Of a DNA stretch of 64,000 nucleotides, positions 48,253-58,640 are shown in pieces. This DNA comes from Terfezia claveryi (lineage: Eukaryota; Ascomycota; Pezizomycetes; Pezizales; Pezizaceae), in contig WHUX01000132.1 of the NCBI GenBank assembly GCA_015179025.1, positions 88,351 to 152,350 of the forward strand, read 5' to 3'. The notes beneath the pieces are model-generated. The model was not told the DNA's origin and did not search any database. It saw only the letters and a list, made by a program, of their open reading frames with translations. The translations under genes and the position numbers were made by a program. The number at the start of each line of letters is the position of its first letter. The first letter of the stretch is position 1.

Positions 48253-49100
48253 TCACGGAACCCCTTGGGTTTCCGTTTGGAACTGGACAAATCTTGGATC
48301 TGGAAGCACAGGTGGATTTTGGGTATATGGATACAAAGTCCTCTTGGGTATGATTTGTCTCCATAGTGGCATCGCATCCCGTATGGACATAATTCCTCCC
48401 TGGAGGGGTATCTCAGCTCGTATGGATATAGCTTCTCTCCATAGGGATATATTGGTAACCCACACAGGTCCCAAGGGGCAAGGCACCCTTGTGGGTGAGT
48501 CTCTAGCCCGTGCGAGTTCTGGGTTAACAAAACAAGCATTGACCTGGTCTATGATGAATAGAAGGCGCACTTCCTGTGAAGTCACTGAATAAAACTTCAT
48601 TAACCCCTTAGTATCTTGACAGCTCACGAGGATAGCATCGTATCGCGCACTTTTAGTGAAGGTTAACCTTAACGCCTGGCGAAGGTACTCAAATACGTCG
48701 GCCAACATCTCACGACAATCCGGCAGGTAAACCACCTTAATTCTTTCCTTTATCAATAAGCATGCCAGCGCGGTGAGGAGGTATAACTTTCCTGCGCAGA
48801 GGGTGCCATGCAAGAAATACTTTCGTGTTCCTCAAAACCTCATGGACTTTGCAGTATCATATAATTCCTTAAATTTCTCTCGACTGTACTTAATACCATA
48901 CAGCGTGAGAGGTACAACTTGATTCCCTCCTCAAATCGGCCATCTTCGTCGACATCAAAACATTCAGTTGGGACTGCGTCAACAAACATGAAAGGCAATT
49001 TTTGACAAATAGAAGGATCACAATGTATATCCACCAGTCGTCCCAATATGGCTAATTGGAGGAAGGATAAAAGAGCTGGAAGAATAATGGTTTTTCTCAT
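48253..49100 (-). pseudogene. P-loop ATPase gene, broken
   Basis: Minus-strand segment 49100-48925 is open, then the frame shifts near 48930 to one reading LTLYGIKYSREKFKELYD. A TGA at about 48833 falls where a Trp codon would fit. Next comes FLHGTLCAGKLYLLTALACLL, a Walker A-like loop (GTxxAGKL, Ser/Thr replaced by Leu), then RIKVVYLPDCREML and LLFIIDQVNA, a Walker B-like strand. After that the frame runs into degenerate 24-30-bp repeats around CCATACGAGCTGAG. The fold is P-loop NTPase. A link to fungal Crinkler/RHS-like repeat families is my inference. Confidence 0.55.
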
Positions 49101-49384
49101 CAGAGCACTAGGACTGTAGTATTGAGACTATAGCGATACCTAAGATTGCTCTGTTGTTATTTTGAATACACACAACTCTTCTCTCTTCAGGATTCCTCGC
49201 TCATATAACCTCGTAATCTTACATTAGCAATCGGTGTACTTGGTCACTACATTGGGGAGGGGGTATCTGGCTGTTCAGATGGAGATGGTGGGTCGGATTG
49301 AGCTGGTTGGCTAGCTGGAGGGGGGAAGTCGATACTGAATTGTGAGAACATCGTGAAGTGGTTGATTGCGTATGGTAATTGTGC

Positions 49385-49465
49385 TTGTTGTTCACCTTTG
49401 TTGAGTTCACCTCCGTTGAGTTCACATTCGTTGAGTTCACGTTCGGTTCATTTGGTTCACGTTCG
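49385..49465 (+). repeat. GTTGAGTTCAC tandem repeat
   Basis: Four to five copies of a unit of about 15 bp, GTTGAGTTCAC plus 3-4 variable bases. Confidence 0.7.
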
Positions 49466-49639
49466 AGAAAAGGTTTGGAACATGTCTAACAACCAACACT
49501 ATACCACTCTCTCTTCTAGACTGAACACCCTTGCTCCTTGGCGTGACTCTATGCAGAGGCTCCTTTTTTATGCGGGAAACACTAGGAAACACAACCAAAA
49601 AAAAACCATTCAAAACTAGGTTTGAATACCCCTAATACA

Positions 49640-50290
49640 GTCGTCCAAATCGCCCCAAAGTTTGCTTCTCGGGTTACTGTATGGAGGTGCACCATAAAAG
49701 TCTTTTCCACCTTCCTATTGGGGAATAAAGGGCTTGCCAGCATATGCGCATATTTATTGCATATATGCGTGCTCCATTTGCATATGCACATTGGGAGCCG
49801 AGGCCCGCCAGGCCAGAGGCCAGTCAGGCCGGCCAGGCCTCTACCTACTTAACTCTATATATCTCTAGCTATGTCTCCCGTTCATTGCCCAGCTTATTAT
49901 TCTCTATAGTCACTTCCTCAATTCTCCCTTGGATGTTCGATATCGTACTGTAACTCGTGTTCAGGCGGTGATCTTGCGATCTCTGGGGAAGGCAATTGCT
50001 GTTATTCAACAGCAAATTGGAATCACCTCCAGATACATCTAGAATTTCCACAATGAAGCGCAGGAAAGAGGATGCCAGCCTGGTACCCCCCTTAACATTG
50101 CTGTGCATATGCCAAATAATTATGTGTGCATAATAACGTTACTGTGCATATGCCGAGTAATTAACGTGCATATAAATGCATATGCAGGAATATGTAGCCT
50201 TTCCCAAATAGGAAGATGGAAAAGAACTTTGGTGGTGCACCTGGTTGATTACCTAATTTTGCAAGGATCTAATTTACTCACGTGTTCAGC
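49640..50290. repeat. Degenerate inverted repeat pair
   Basis: 49670-49790 and, inverted, 50130-50270 share AGGTGCACCA, CTTTTCCAYCTTCCTATT and a GCATATGC-rich tract. About 350 bp lie between them. It could be a miniature inverted-repeat element or two copies of one repeat in opposite directions. Confidence 0.5.
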
Positions 50291-50509
50291 GATAGATTCA
50301 GATAAAGGTTATTTGAAAGACAACAACTCTCTCAACCGTTAATCATGTCCATGCAAAACTCTACAGCAGGCATGTTCACTTCAGGGCAGCCTTCTTTGAC
50401 ACCTCAAAGACCCTATTCAAAGCAGGGGCACTGTGACCAAACCATGCCTCTCCCACAGGTTGGAGATCTAATTTTTTAACGATTGCCATTTGATTTATCG
50501 AGTCCAGTA

Positions 50510-50830
50510 ACAAGGACATCTCCATCTAATCAGCCTAGAATCGAGCGAGTAAATTCAGCCTAGAATCGAGCGAGTAAATTCAGCCTAGAATTGAATGTGT
50601 AAATCAGCCTAGAGTTGAGCGAGCAAATCAGCCTGGAATTGAGGGAGTAAATCAGCCTAGAATCGAGCGAGTAAATCAGCATAGAATTGAGCGCGCAAGC
50701 AACCTCCATAGAATGGTCCAAATAAATCAATGTATACCGGTATTCTGAAGCAATAACAAGAAAAAATCTCTAAGTCCCAGGCGGCCACACTTTTGAAGTA
50801 GGGTACCCGCGCACCCCCTATTGTCCCGAG
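50510..50830 (-). repeat. Dispersed repeat with ~20-25-bp minisatellite, copy 2
   Basis: About seven units of CAGCCTAGAATCGAGCGAGT type (50535-50700), then the flank with AAAAAATCTCTAAGTCCCAG (50760-50782). Both match 25480-25960 on the opposite strand. Confidence 0.8.
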
Positions 50831-51006
50831 CCCCCTAACGTCATAAAGCAAGAAGAATATAGAATGATATAAAAGTACATGTTGTTGTATGTAATATGTA
50901 CTAGTGGTGGTCAATAACTCTCTACGAGAGGCTAGTGCTAGCCAGACTAGGCTCAAACGAATTTCCTGTAAGTGACACGACGTAGCTATCATCACCACCT
51001 ACAAGC

Positions 51007-51445
51007 ATGCCTCGAACAGCTCAAGCTCTATATCAAATTGGGGCTGAAGCTGAAAATACCTTATGTGCTTATACATTAGCATATTTATCAGAAGAGGGGG
51101 ATGATTATGAAGAAGATCTTGAGGACTTGTTAGCCATGTGAGAGGTTATTGCCTCTGACTGGTACTTGCTATCCCACAATACTTCCTTGAGGCCTATATA
51201 TACAAGAATATCCTAATACTGCGTTTCTTTCTTTATTCCGCATACATAGAGCCTCTTTCTGGCAGATTGTTGAAATATTGACACTTGCTGGTAGGGAAAA
51301 GACAAGGCAGGACGACCTCCGAGTCCTATATATCAACAGCTTACGGTCGCTCTCTATATTCTTCATCTATGAATACCTGAGCGTTTATAAGCTTATGCCA
51401 TGTTATTGGTTATCTTCTATCATGCGACCAAGCGCTGATGTGTAG
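51007..51445 (+). CDS. Small two-exon gene of unknown function
   Basis: Exon 51007-51137 (MPRTAQALYQIGAEAENTL...) and exon 51250-51445 join through a 112-bp GT..AG intron in one frame, giving 108 aa. The first exon ends in an acidic LSEEGDDYEEDLEDLL stretch. The second has a helical ASFWQIVEILTLAGR segment and a hydrophobic FFIYEYLSVY. Codon use and amino-acid mix look genuine. No family is certain; N-terminal exons of PIF/Harbinger-type transposase genes look similar, but no DDE domain follows. It may be a real small gene or the surviving start of a transposase. Confidence 0.45.
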
Positions 51446-51457
51446 TTTTTTCATGTA

Positions 51458-51483
51458 GGTGACGGGATAAAAACCCCGTCACC
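51458..51483. repeat. 9-bp perfect stem-loop
   Basis: GGTGACGGG (51458-51466) and CCCGTCACC (51475-51483) flank an 8-nt A-rich loop just after the small gene's stop. It could be a transcript 3' hairpin or the end of a small transposon. Confidence 0.6.
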
Positions 51484-51599
51484 AGTACATCTCTAAGACT
51501 GAAACTCTGTGACGTCAAAAAGCCGTCGGCCAATGAGCGCTATCGCCAAGATGCTAAGGTGTGACACAGAAAGTTGCCGTCATGATAGAGGGTTTTACA

Positions 51600-51954
51600 G
51601 ACTCTTATTGACCTCCATACTATAGAGGATATTGTGATATTGTAGAGGATGTTGTAGTATAGAGGATGTTGTGCTATAGGGGTAGATTATTGACGTATAA
51701 ATGATACAACTATCCTATGCTATCATACAAGAAGTTAGTGCCCACCAGCTGTTGGTGTTGTTACTGCCTCGGCCTAGTTGCTTCTGCAAAGTATTGTGAA
51801 CCTGTCCATTAGATTATTTACTGTTCAGTGAAGTCTCGTTGTCTAAGTTACATAATACTGTAGAATATCAACTAATCACCTTGTTACCCTACGCCACTGT
51901 CATGTGTTCTGCACCATTGTTATGACGGCGAAGGTGGTGGTCACCGGCGACCAC
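51600..51954. other. Short intergenic stretch with TAGAGGATGTTGT repeats
   Basis: Three degenerate copies of a unit of about 20 bp containing TAGAGGATGTTGT lie at 51620-51672. Otherwise nothing is recognised up to the deaminase stop. Confidence 0.5.
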
Positions 51955-53518
51955 CTATATTGTTCCATTAAAAAAGTCCAGCGCAAGATCAGCTGCCTCC
52001 TCACCAAATGCTGATTCGACAACACGAAGTTCGGAATCTGAACGGCGCTCCTGGGTTGCCTTGCACCTGATCTCTTCGATGCAGCTATTGATGTGATCTT
52101 CTACGTCCCGGCTGATCTCCAGTGGCGTCAAAGGTGGGAGCCTCCAGCCGGAGACGTTCTTGCCATGGTGGGTTGATACTATAATTGTGATATTCGGATA
52201 CCACTTCTTGACCGAACCCATGAAGACCTCGCAAAGATTGCAGAGAGACTTCGACACGCCAACTTCCAGAATCACGAAGGGAGAAGTTCCTTGTTGAACG
52301 AGATTGTCGATGATGTTCATTATCAAAGTACACTCACAGTGCACACTTCGAGTGATAGTATTCTGCTGAGAAAGTGGTTGCGGGAGTGAGGGGAATTGGA
52401 TTCTTAAATTCGTTTCGGTTGGTCCTTCTGTGTGTTGGTTTCGCGCCCATTGTTCAACTATTTCAACGCTCGTCTTCTCAATAACGATTCTGTCGGGGGG
52501 CGGCGGAGGAACCTGTAAAAACCTGTCAGACAGTACAAAAACCGGTAATTTCAGTACGTACTTCCTGTATAACTAAGGTTTGGAGGACCTGGGGGGGGAG
52601 TAGGTCGACTTCTCCAACTAGTTGTATAACTGCTCCCATGTAGTCACCTAGCTTACGTATGCGCCTTAACAGTTTTTGATCGATCAAGAAATTTATATAC
52701 GAAGGAATGCCAATTGAGTGGGCGCTGACTATTGCACGCTGCAAGAATTCCGGGTCCCTTAAACACTGGGCAGGACTCAGAGAATCTAACCAAGAGATGA
52801 GTCTATTTCTCAAGGACTGTTCGGGGCTAATTCTCAGTTTTACTTTGAGTTTTTCCACCAGCTCGAGGGGAAGGCGCTCTTCGGAGTGGATTCCCCGATC
52901 TGTCGAGAGTTCTCTAGCTCTCCGCAACACTTTCGATATGCGAGACTTTATCTTCTTTTGACACTTGTCAACTATAGCAGCCATTAAATTCGCATAGCGA
53001 TCGGTAACGCTCCTGTTGGTCTCAGCAGCGTAATTGAAGAGCGTATGAACATACTGATTCTCGCTGTCAGTGAAAGGTCTATTCTTGCTGTAGAAAAATT
53101 TCATAGATCCATTCGTTCTCAACATGGTTGCCGCCACATCAGACTTCGCTTCGCTGACGAGCAATAACGCAAGTAGATCCAAAAGAACCAGGTGCTTTGA
53201 CTTTTTGACAGGGTGCCATCGGCTGCTATCCAGTTCAGAACTCACAGACATAGCCCGGTTTTCTTCATCATTGTCCTCTTCATTTTCGCTGTCATCCTCA
53301 TCAACATCGGTGTCATCATCGATTATACTGGCATCGGTGTCGGCATTTGTGAGCGTTTTTGTTGGCGACTGTTCGGTAAAATTGTCGAGGGAAGCAGACA
53401 AGCGATCCGTAGAAGGGGGTGTAGGCGACAACGGTCGGCAGACAGTGTTATAGTTGATTTGAGAGATTGCAAATATCATCTCGTCGAGAGTCGGGGGAAC
53501 TTCGTTAGTCACGGACAT
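51955..53518 (-). CDS. OTT_1508-like nucleic-acid/nucleotide deaminase family protein
   Basis: Two exons (53518-52562 and 52512-51955) join through a 49-bp intron (GTACGT..TTACAG) in phase 0, giving 504 aa. The C-terminal domain has His377-Cys-Glu379 (HCE) and Cys410-x2-Cys413 (SLCNLC) within a VGVSKSLCNLCEVF block, then HHGKNVSGWRLPP. These are the zinc-binding and catalytic motifs of the fungal OTT_1508 branch of the cytidine deaminase fold. The N-terminal part has an acidic stretch (about 61-88) and a long helical region, which may handle partners or delivery. Substrate is unknown; the family is predicted to act on nucleic acids or nucleotides and is linked to conflict systems. Start ATG 53518 was chosen because the longer frame has only a TTG further up. 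Intact. Confidence 0.82.
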
Positions 53519-54160
53519 CGTGACAGAGATCGTTTGTGGATGGAACCTAACTTCAGAGCTATCAGAGCGATGAAAGGGCAAAAACCCAATGAGAGTAGAC
53601 GAGCTTGCTGCAGACGCAAAGCACAACAGAGGAGGGAAACTGAAATATGATGATCAAATTACTTGTGTATTGTTGTTGAGTGAGTTGTCTAGAGGCATGT
53701 AGAGACCGATATCCAAACAGGATGGGGCCTTATGTAACATGGGAGCTTATGTAACAATGCAACACTAAAATCCGTCACCGGTGTGTGTCCGGTCTGCACG
53801 CCTCTACTAGCTAAGGTTACTGTAGCGAGCAATGAGGTACCTCTTGGAAGGGATCTGGCCTTTACCTGGAGACTATATATTTAGGTGTAGGCATAGGCAT
53901 GCCTTGGAAGAAACAACGGCTTTTTATTCCCAGAAAGAACTGCCAAGGCAATACTACTAGTCACTCTACAATGCTAGAAGCACCAGCCAGATGAGTTCAA
54001 GTCTCGAGCCCGGATGGTGATGAAGGATATCCTGAATTGTATGCGCTTAGCCAACATGAGCTGTGCTCCTACCCTGGCTGTCCTTTGTCTTCTTCTCCTA
54101 CTTCTTCCCCTCCTTCTTCTCCTCCTTCTCCTGCTTTTTCCTCACGTTCCTACTCGAAAC
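53519..54160. other. Intergenic region upstream of the deaminase gene
   Basis: Contains the deaminase promoter. From about 54060 a CTTCTTCTCC-rich run begins. No gene seen. Confidence 0.5.
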
Positions 54161-54164
54161 TGGC

Positions 54165-54395
54165 ATCTATATTGAATCGACTATTTTTTGGATCTATTTC
54201 TTTCACGATCTTCTCAACCATCGCACTTATGATGTGAGACCTTCTCCAGTACTTATATTTCAAGTAACCGACTAGTCCAAGAGAGATATATGATTGGCTA
54301 ATACCTCCGAAATAGGGACAAAGTGACAGTCATTCCAATTTTGGTTGCTGGATTTTTATCTTTATTGACAATCTACTATACTCTCCATGGGTTAT
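54165..54395 (+). repeat. Tandem repeat unit A (uninterrupted)
   Basis: The block with TCACGATCTTCTCAACCATC, then GTGAGACCTTCTCCAGTACT, and ending at CTACTATACTCTCC is matched by 54450-54512 plus 57010-57190. It therefore represents the empty insertion site of the LTR element in the neighbouring copy. Confidence 0.75.
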
Positions 54396-54512
54396 GCACG
54401 ATCAACATTACCCTGACCCTGACGAAACCAAAGTCAGTTCTATGGCATCTACCTTTTTTTTCATCTATTGCTCTCACGACACTCACGATCTACTAAACCA
54501 TCGCTTTTACGA

Positions 54513-54961
54513 TGTGGTGGGAACGGAGAGTTTCTTGCTTGTTAAGTTGGGTTTTCGCTAAGTCGGGTGGCATATGTTAGTGCTTGCGATGACGTTTCTG
54601 GCTGGTATAGTACTTGCTCTGACGTAGCTAACGTCAGAATGATGTTCAGCGCTTTTTTGTGAGAGAAGCATATACGTTCACTTTTTTGGGGGATTCTATG
54701 ATATCAGAACTCTCCCTTACAATAGCGACATGGGATGAATTTTAGAGATATCACGACTTTCTCTTTCAATACTAGCAGAGGCTTCTTGCAGGGCTTTGGA
54801 GGAGAAAATGATACTTGCACTCTTTATACTTGCACTCTTTTGAGATCCTCACCCTCCTTTGTTTCCCGCCATTATGAGCTCTGCTTTGCTCATTTGAAAG
54901 CTCTCGATTACCCGGTCACACAGTGTATGTTCTCTCCGCTAGGACGAGAAGTACCTGTATA
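54513..54961 (+). repeat. Left LTR of the compact element
   Basis: Begins TGTGGTGGGAACGGAG and ends GTACCTGTATA. It has a short internal duplication of CTTTATACTTGCACT near 54820 that the right LTR lacks. Confidence 0.75.
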
Positions 54962-55039
54962 TTTTTGGTCCCTTCGACCGGAGAGCTTGAAGCATTCGAT
55001 GGAGCAACATAGTGGTAATAAGGACATGGTTGGGTGGAA

Positions 55040-56040
55040 ACACTCGCGCACTCACTTGTATCAGAGGACATGCTCGTATGAAGGGACATGGCGGAACGCT
55101 CACACTGGAAAGCTCACAATAGAAAGCTCACACTGGATCGCATACGCTTGCACTGGAATGCTCGCATACGCTCATATAGAGGGACATAGATGGATGCTCG
55201 CATTGAGACGCTCGCACGGAGGGAAGCTTGCATACGCTCACACTGGGACGCTCACACAATCTCGCACAAGGTCGCACGGAGGGAAGCTCGCACTGGGACG
55301 CTCGCACTGGGACGCTCGCACAAGCTCGCACAAGGTCGCACGGAAGGAAGCTCGCACAGAGGTCTGCTCGCATGGAAGAACAGAAAGACATGGAGGGAAG
55401 CTCTGACTGGGAAGCTCGCACAAGCATGCACGGAGGGAAGCTCGCACACGCTCGCACGGAGAAGCTCACACTTGGAAGCTCGCACTGGGAAGCTCACATA
55501 CGCTCACACAAGCTCACATAGAAAGCTCGCATAGAGGAAAGCTCGCACTGGGAAGCTAGCACTGGGAAGCTCGCATACGCTCGCATGGAGGGAAGCTCGT
55601 ACACACTCACATGGAGGGACATAGAGAAACATAGAGGGACATGGAGGAACATAGTGTGTGAACATGGACACTTGCATTGGACACACTCACACTGGGACTC
55701 TCACACAAGTTTGCATTGGAGACGCTTGCATTGAGATGCTTGCTCTCACACACGCTCGCATTGGAGGCACTCGTACTGGAAAGCTCATACTGGGTCGCAC
55801 ACGCTCGCACTGGGATACTCACTCGCATGGAGAGAAGCTCGCATACGCGCTCGCACGGAGAGATGCTTGCTCGCACACGCTCGCACTAGGAAGCTCGCAC
55901 ACGCTCGCATGGAGGGACGCTCGCATGGAGGGACGCTCGTACTGGGAAGCTGCCATACGATCGCACAAGCTCGCACATGCTCGCATGGAGGGACGCTCGC
56001 ACGGAGGAAAGCTCATATAGGATACGCATTGAAGGCTCGC
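55040..56040 (+). repeat. GCTCGCA minisatellite, about 1 kb
   Basis: Several dozen units of roughly 12-17 bp start with GCTCGCA or GCTCACA and continue as CTGGGAA, TGGAGGGAA or TACGCTC. All three plus-strand frames are largely open because of repeat phase. This is the main content of the compact LTR element. Confidence 0.9.
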
Positions 56041-56082
56041 GCAGGAACGCATTGGCATAGACCCACTATAGGAGATAGCACC

Positions 56083-56430
56083 GGCCCTATGAAGTCCCAC
56101 TGTACCTTGGACAATAACAGCGATTGTTCGAAAGGGAAAGGATTCAGGGGAATTGGAGAAGGTTACGACCCCACTGAGTCTCACGGTACCTTGCTTGGAC
56201 AAAGTGTTCACAAGGGAAAGGATTCCGTGGAGGTTAACCAGCTATTGGAAGAGATTACGACCCCAATGAAGTCCTACTGTACCTTGCTGAACTCAGTTGT
56301 TTGGAAGGGAAAGGATTCAGTGGAAAATAACCGGCTATTAGAAGAGGTTACGGCCCTATGAAGTCCCACTGTACCTTGCTGAACAAAGTTGTTTAGAAGG
56401 GAAAGGACTTAGTAGAGGAGATGGACCTGC
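56083..56430 (+). repeat. ~85-bp tandem repeat, four copies
   Basis: Each unit carries ATGAAGTCCCACTGTACCTT and GGGAAAGGATTCAGTGG and a GGTTACG block, with 80-90% similarity by eye. Located between the minisatellite and the right LTR. Confidence 0.8.
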
Positions 56431-56589
56431 AATTAGAGGGGATAATGTCTGTGGGGATCTTTGTCAGTTTCTTTTAGGTTTTTTCTATGGGCTTGGTTTA
56501 CGGACTATGGGTTTTGATTTCTTCTGAGCTGCAGTGTGTGTAGGAAGGATTTGTTGACGAGGACGTCAACTTCTGTTAGGGGGGACGGA

Positions 56590-57009
56590 TATGGTGGGAA
56601 TGGAGATTTCCTTGCTTGTTAATTTTGGTTTTCGCTAAGTCGGGTGTCATATGTTAGTACTTGCGATGACGTCTTTGGCTGATAGGACTTGCTCTGACGA
56701 TAGCTAATGTCAGAATGATGTTCAGCGCTTTTTTGCGAGAAGCATTACATTCACTTTTTGGGGGTTTCTGCGATTTTGGAGAATTCTCCCTTACAATAGC
56801 GATATGGGAGGATTTTTGGAGATATCACGACTTTCTCTTTCAATACGAGACAGGCTTCTCGTATGGACAAAAGAAATATACTTCCACTCTTTTGAGACCT
56901 CCTCCTCCTTTTTCCCACTATTATGGGCTCCGCTTTGCTCATTTGAAGCTTTCGATTACCCGGTCACACAGTGTATGTTCTTTCCGCTAGGACGAGAAAT
57001 ACCTCTATA
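56590..57009 (+). repeat. Right LTR of the compact element
   Basis: Begins TATGGTGGGAATGGAG (second base changed from the left LTR's TG) and ends ACCTCTATA, followed by ACGA. Confidence 0.75.
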
Positions 57010-57190
57010 ACGAGTGAGACCTTCCCCAGTACTTATATTTCAAGTAACCGACTGGTTCAAGAGATATATGTAATTGGCTAACACCTCCGAAATAGGGACC
57101 AAGCCGCGAGCATCCCGATTTTGGTTTCTGGTTTTATACTTATATTTACAATCTACTACATTCTCTATAGGTGTTGCAATCATACCCTCA
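57010..57190 (+). repeat. Tandem repeat unit B, right part
   Basis: GTGAGACCTTCCCCAGTACT to CTACTACATTCTCTATAG; continues unit B from 54450-54512 across the inserted LTR element. Confidence 0.75.
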
Positions 57191-57329
57191 GCTGTGAATG
57201 GCCGTTCGTGTATTGTGAATGGTTCTTCGGAGGAAGGGCCTCACGTGCGGTACGGTCACAAGATATAGAGTTGGGGCCGGGCTACGCAAGCAGTAGCCTA
57301 AGTGGCTACGGAGAGGGAAGGGCGGAGGG

Positions 57330-57485
57330 GTACCGTGGCGGGAGGTTGGGGGGTTGTTAGTTGTTTCGGGGGTGTGGTGGGGGTGGTTGGACGGTCGGTG
57401 GTTGTTTGATGGGAGGCGGAGGCAGGAGTGGCGGGGGGTGGCGGGGGGGGGGGGGTTGTGTTGGTTGTTTGGGGGTGGGGAGTAC
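57330..57485 (+). repeat. G-rich tract
   Basis: About 155 bp with many runs of three or more G, including a 14-G run at about 57447-57460. Strong potential for G-quadruplexes on the plus strand. Runs this long are also prone to sequencing error. Confidence 0.8.
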
Positions 57486-58129
57486 CAGCTACCATAATGT
57501 ATTTGTGCGGTTTCTTTTGGGGTGTGGGATAGGCCAGCTTGCTCGGATTACCGGAAACGATGAGTGCGGCCTTGATATCATGGGTACAAGTGAAGGTTTG
57601 TAGACCTTATTAGCCCACTATGGTACAAAAAAAGTGACTAAGGAAAATACTCACCTTAATATTCACCTCAATGTATGTACAACATGTGAATGGTATAGGG
57701 GATAAAAAGGTGACCCATAAGGTGTATCGAATAGTGAATTCTATAGTAAGTAAGTATATGATTATTTTGGCTTATATGCAGTATATGATTTGTATAGGCA
57801 TTACTTACTGAAAACTTATACCATGTGAAAAGATTTTCATATGTAGTGAGTACAATTAAAGGTTGAAGTAAGGATATTAGTAGAACTATAAGTGTAACAT
57901 GGGCTTTGAGGGCAACTAGAAAGTAGCAAGAGGAAATTGTACATGTAGGAGTGCTACGTGTATAATCTAGTGAAAGGTTAGGGGTAAGGTAAGGGTAGGG
58001 CTGGGGTAACATATACGTAGAAATGCTATATGTATGATCAGAGGAAGGCTGGAATAGAGAACAAGGGCAAGAGGCAAGAGACATGTAGAAGTGGTTGCCG
58101 CATGTGTTAGGAGGAGGCAGCTATACTGC
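57486..58129. other. Non-coding stretch
   Basis: No recognisable gene; a 138-codon minus-strand ORF is low-complexity. Direct repeats of GTAG..TGCTA..GTGTA type occur at 57940-58035. Confidence 0.4.
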
Positions 58130-58640
58130 AGAGTTGTTCATAGGACAAGGGGGGTGTACAAAGAAGGTACACTAGTACAGAAGAAGCAAGGTTCTATATT
58201 AGGTATACAAGATGTTGAATAGAGATCCAATGACAGTATAAGGGACAGAGGCTATATATATATGATTCTAGAGCAATAAAAAGAATAAGCTTCCCAAGAT
58301 CCCTATCTTAAGAGCCAAGCAAGATAATGATAATCCATCATCTGCAATCGCAAGTGATAGTAAAGATAATAATGACAACAATCTATTACCTGTGATCATA
58401 AGTAATAACAAAGACAATGGTGTCCATAATAAAAGTTGGACGAGATTCTGTCCAACTCTCAAAATGGGACTAAGTATATGGTTATGATACTATCTCCCCT
58501 TTAGGCTAGAGCTCCAGCAACAAGGAGGCCTGAGCATGTTAACTGGTAAAATCAATACAGAAAATAATAATAATAACTATAACTCCAACTCTAAAGAACA
58601 AGAATGAGAGTCGGACAGACCTTGCAATATGACTCTTAAA
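58130..58640. repeat. LTR-like dispersed repeat, copy 2
   Basis: Shares GAGATCCAATGA..CTATATATA and GAGAGTCGGACAG with 34260-34640. GTTGGACGAGATTCTGTCCA is a hairpin form of the same GAGAGTC..GACTCTC theme as in the Gypsy LTR. Confidence 0.5.

Larger units (their letters stand above)
54513..57009 (+). mobile_element. Compact non-autonomous LTR retroelement
   Basis: Left LTR 54513-54961 (449 bp) and right LTR 56590-57009 (420 bp) share most blocks, for example TTTTCGCTAAGTCGGGTG and CCGGTCACACAGTGTATGTT. A candidate primer site TTTTTGGTCCCTTCGACC follows the left LTR and a purine tract GTTAGGGGGGACGGA precedes the right one. Flanking ACGA (54509-54512 and 57010-57013) fits a target duplication. 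The 1.63-kb interior has no protease, RT or integrase; it is a minisatellite plus longer tandem repeats. The end of the interior codes a short GACGAGGACGTC.. stretch like the 3' end of Gypsy elements. It probably depends on a larger partner. Confidence 0.8.

Noticed and set aside
55128..55534. Several 70-120-codon ORFs on both strands
   Set aside because: All lie in the GCTCGCA minisatellite; openness follows from repeat composition.
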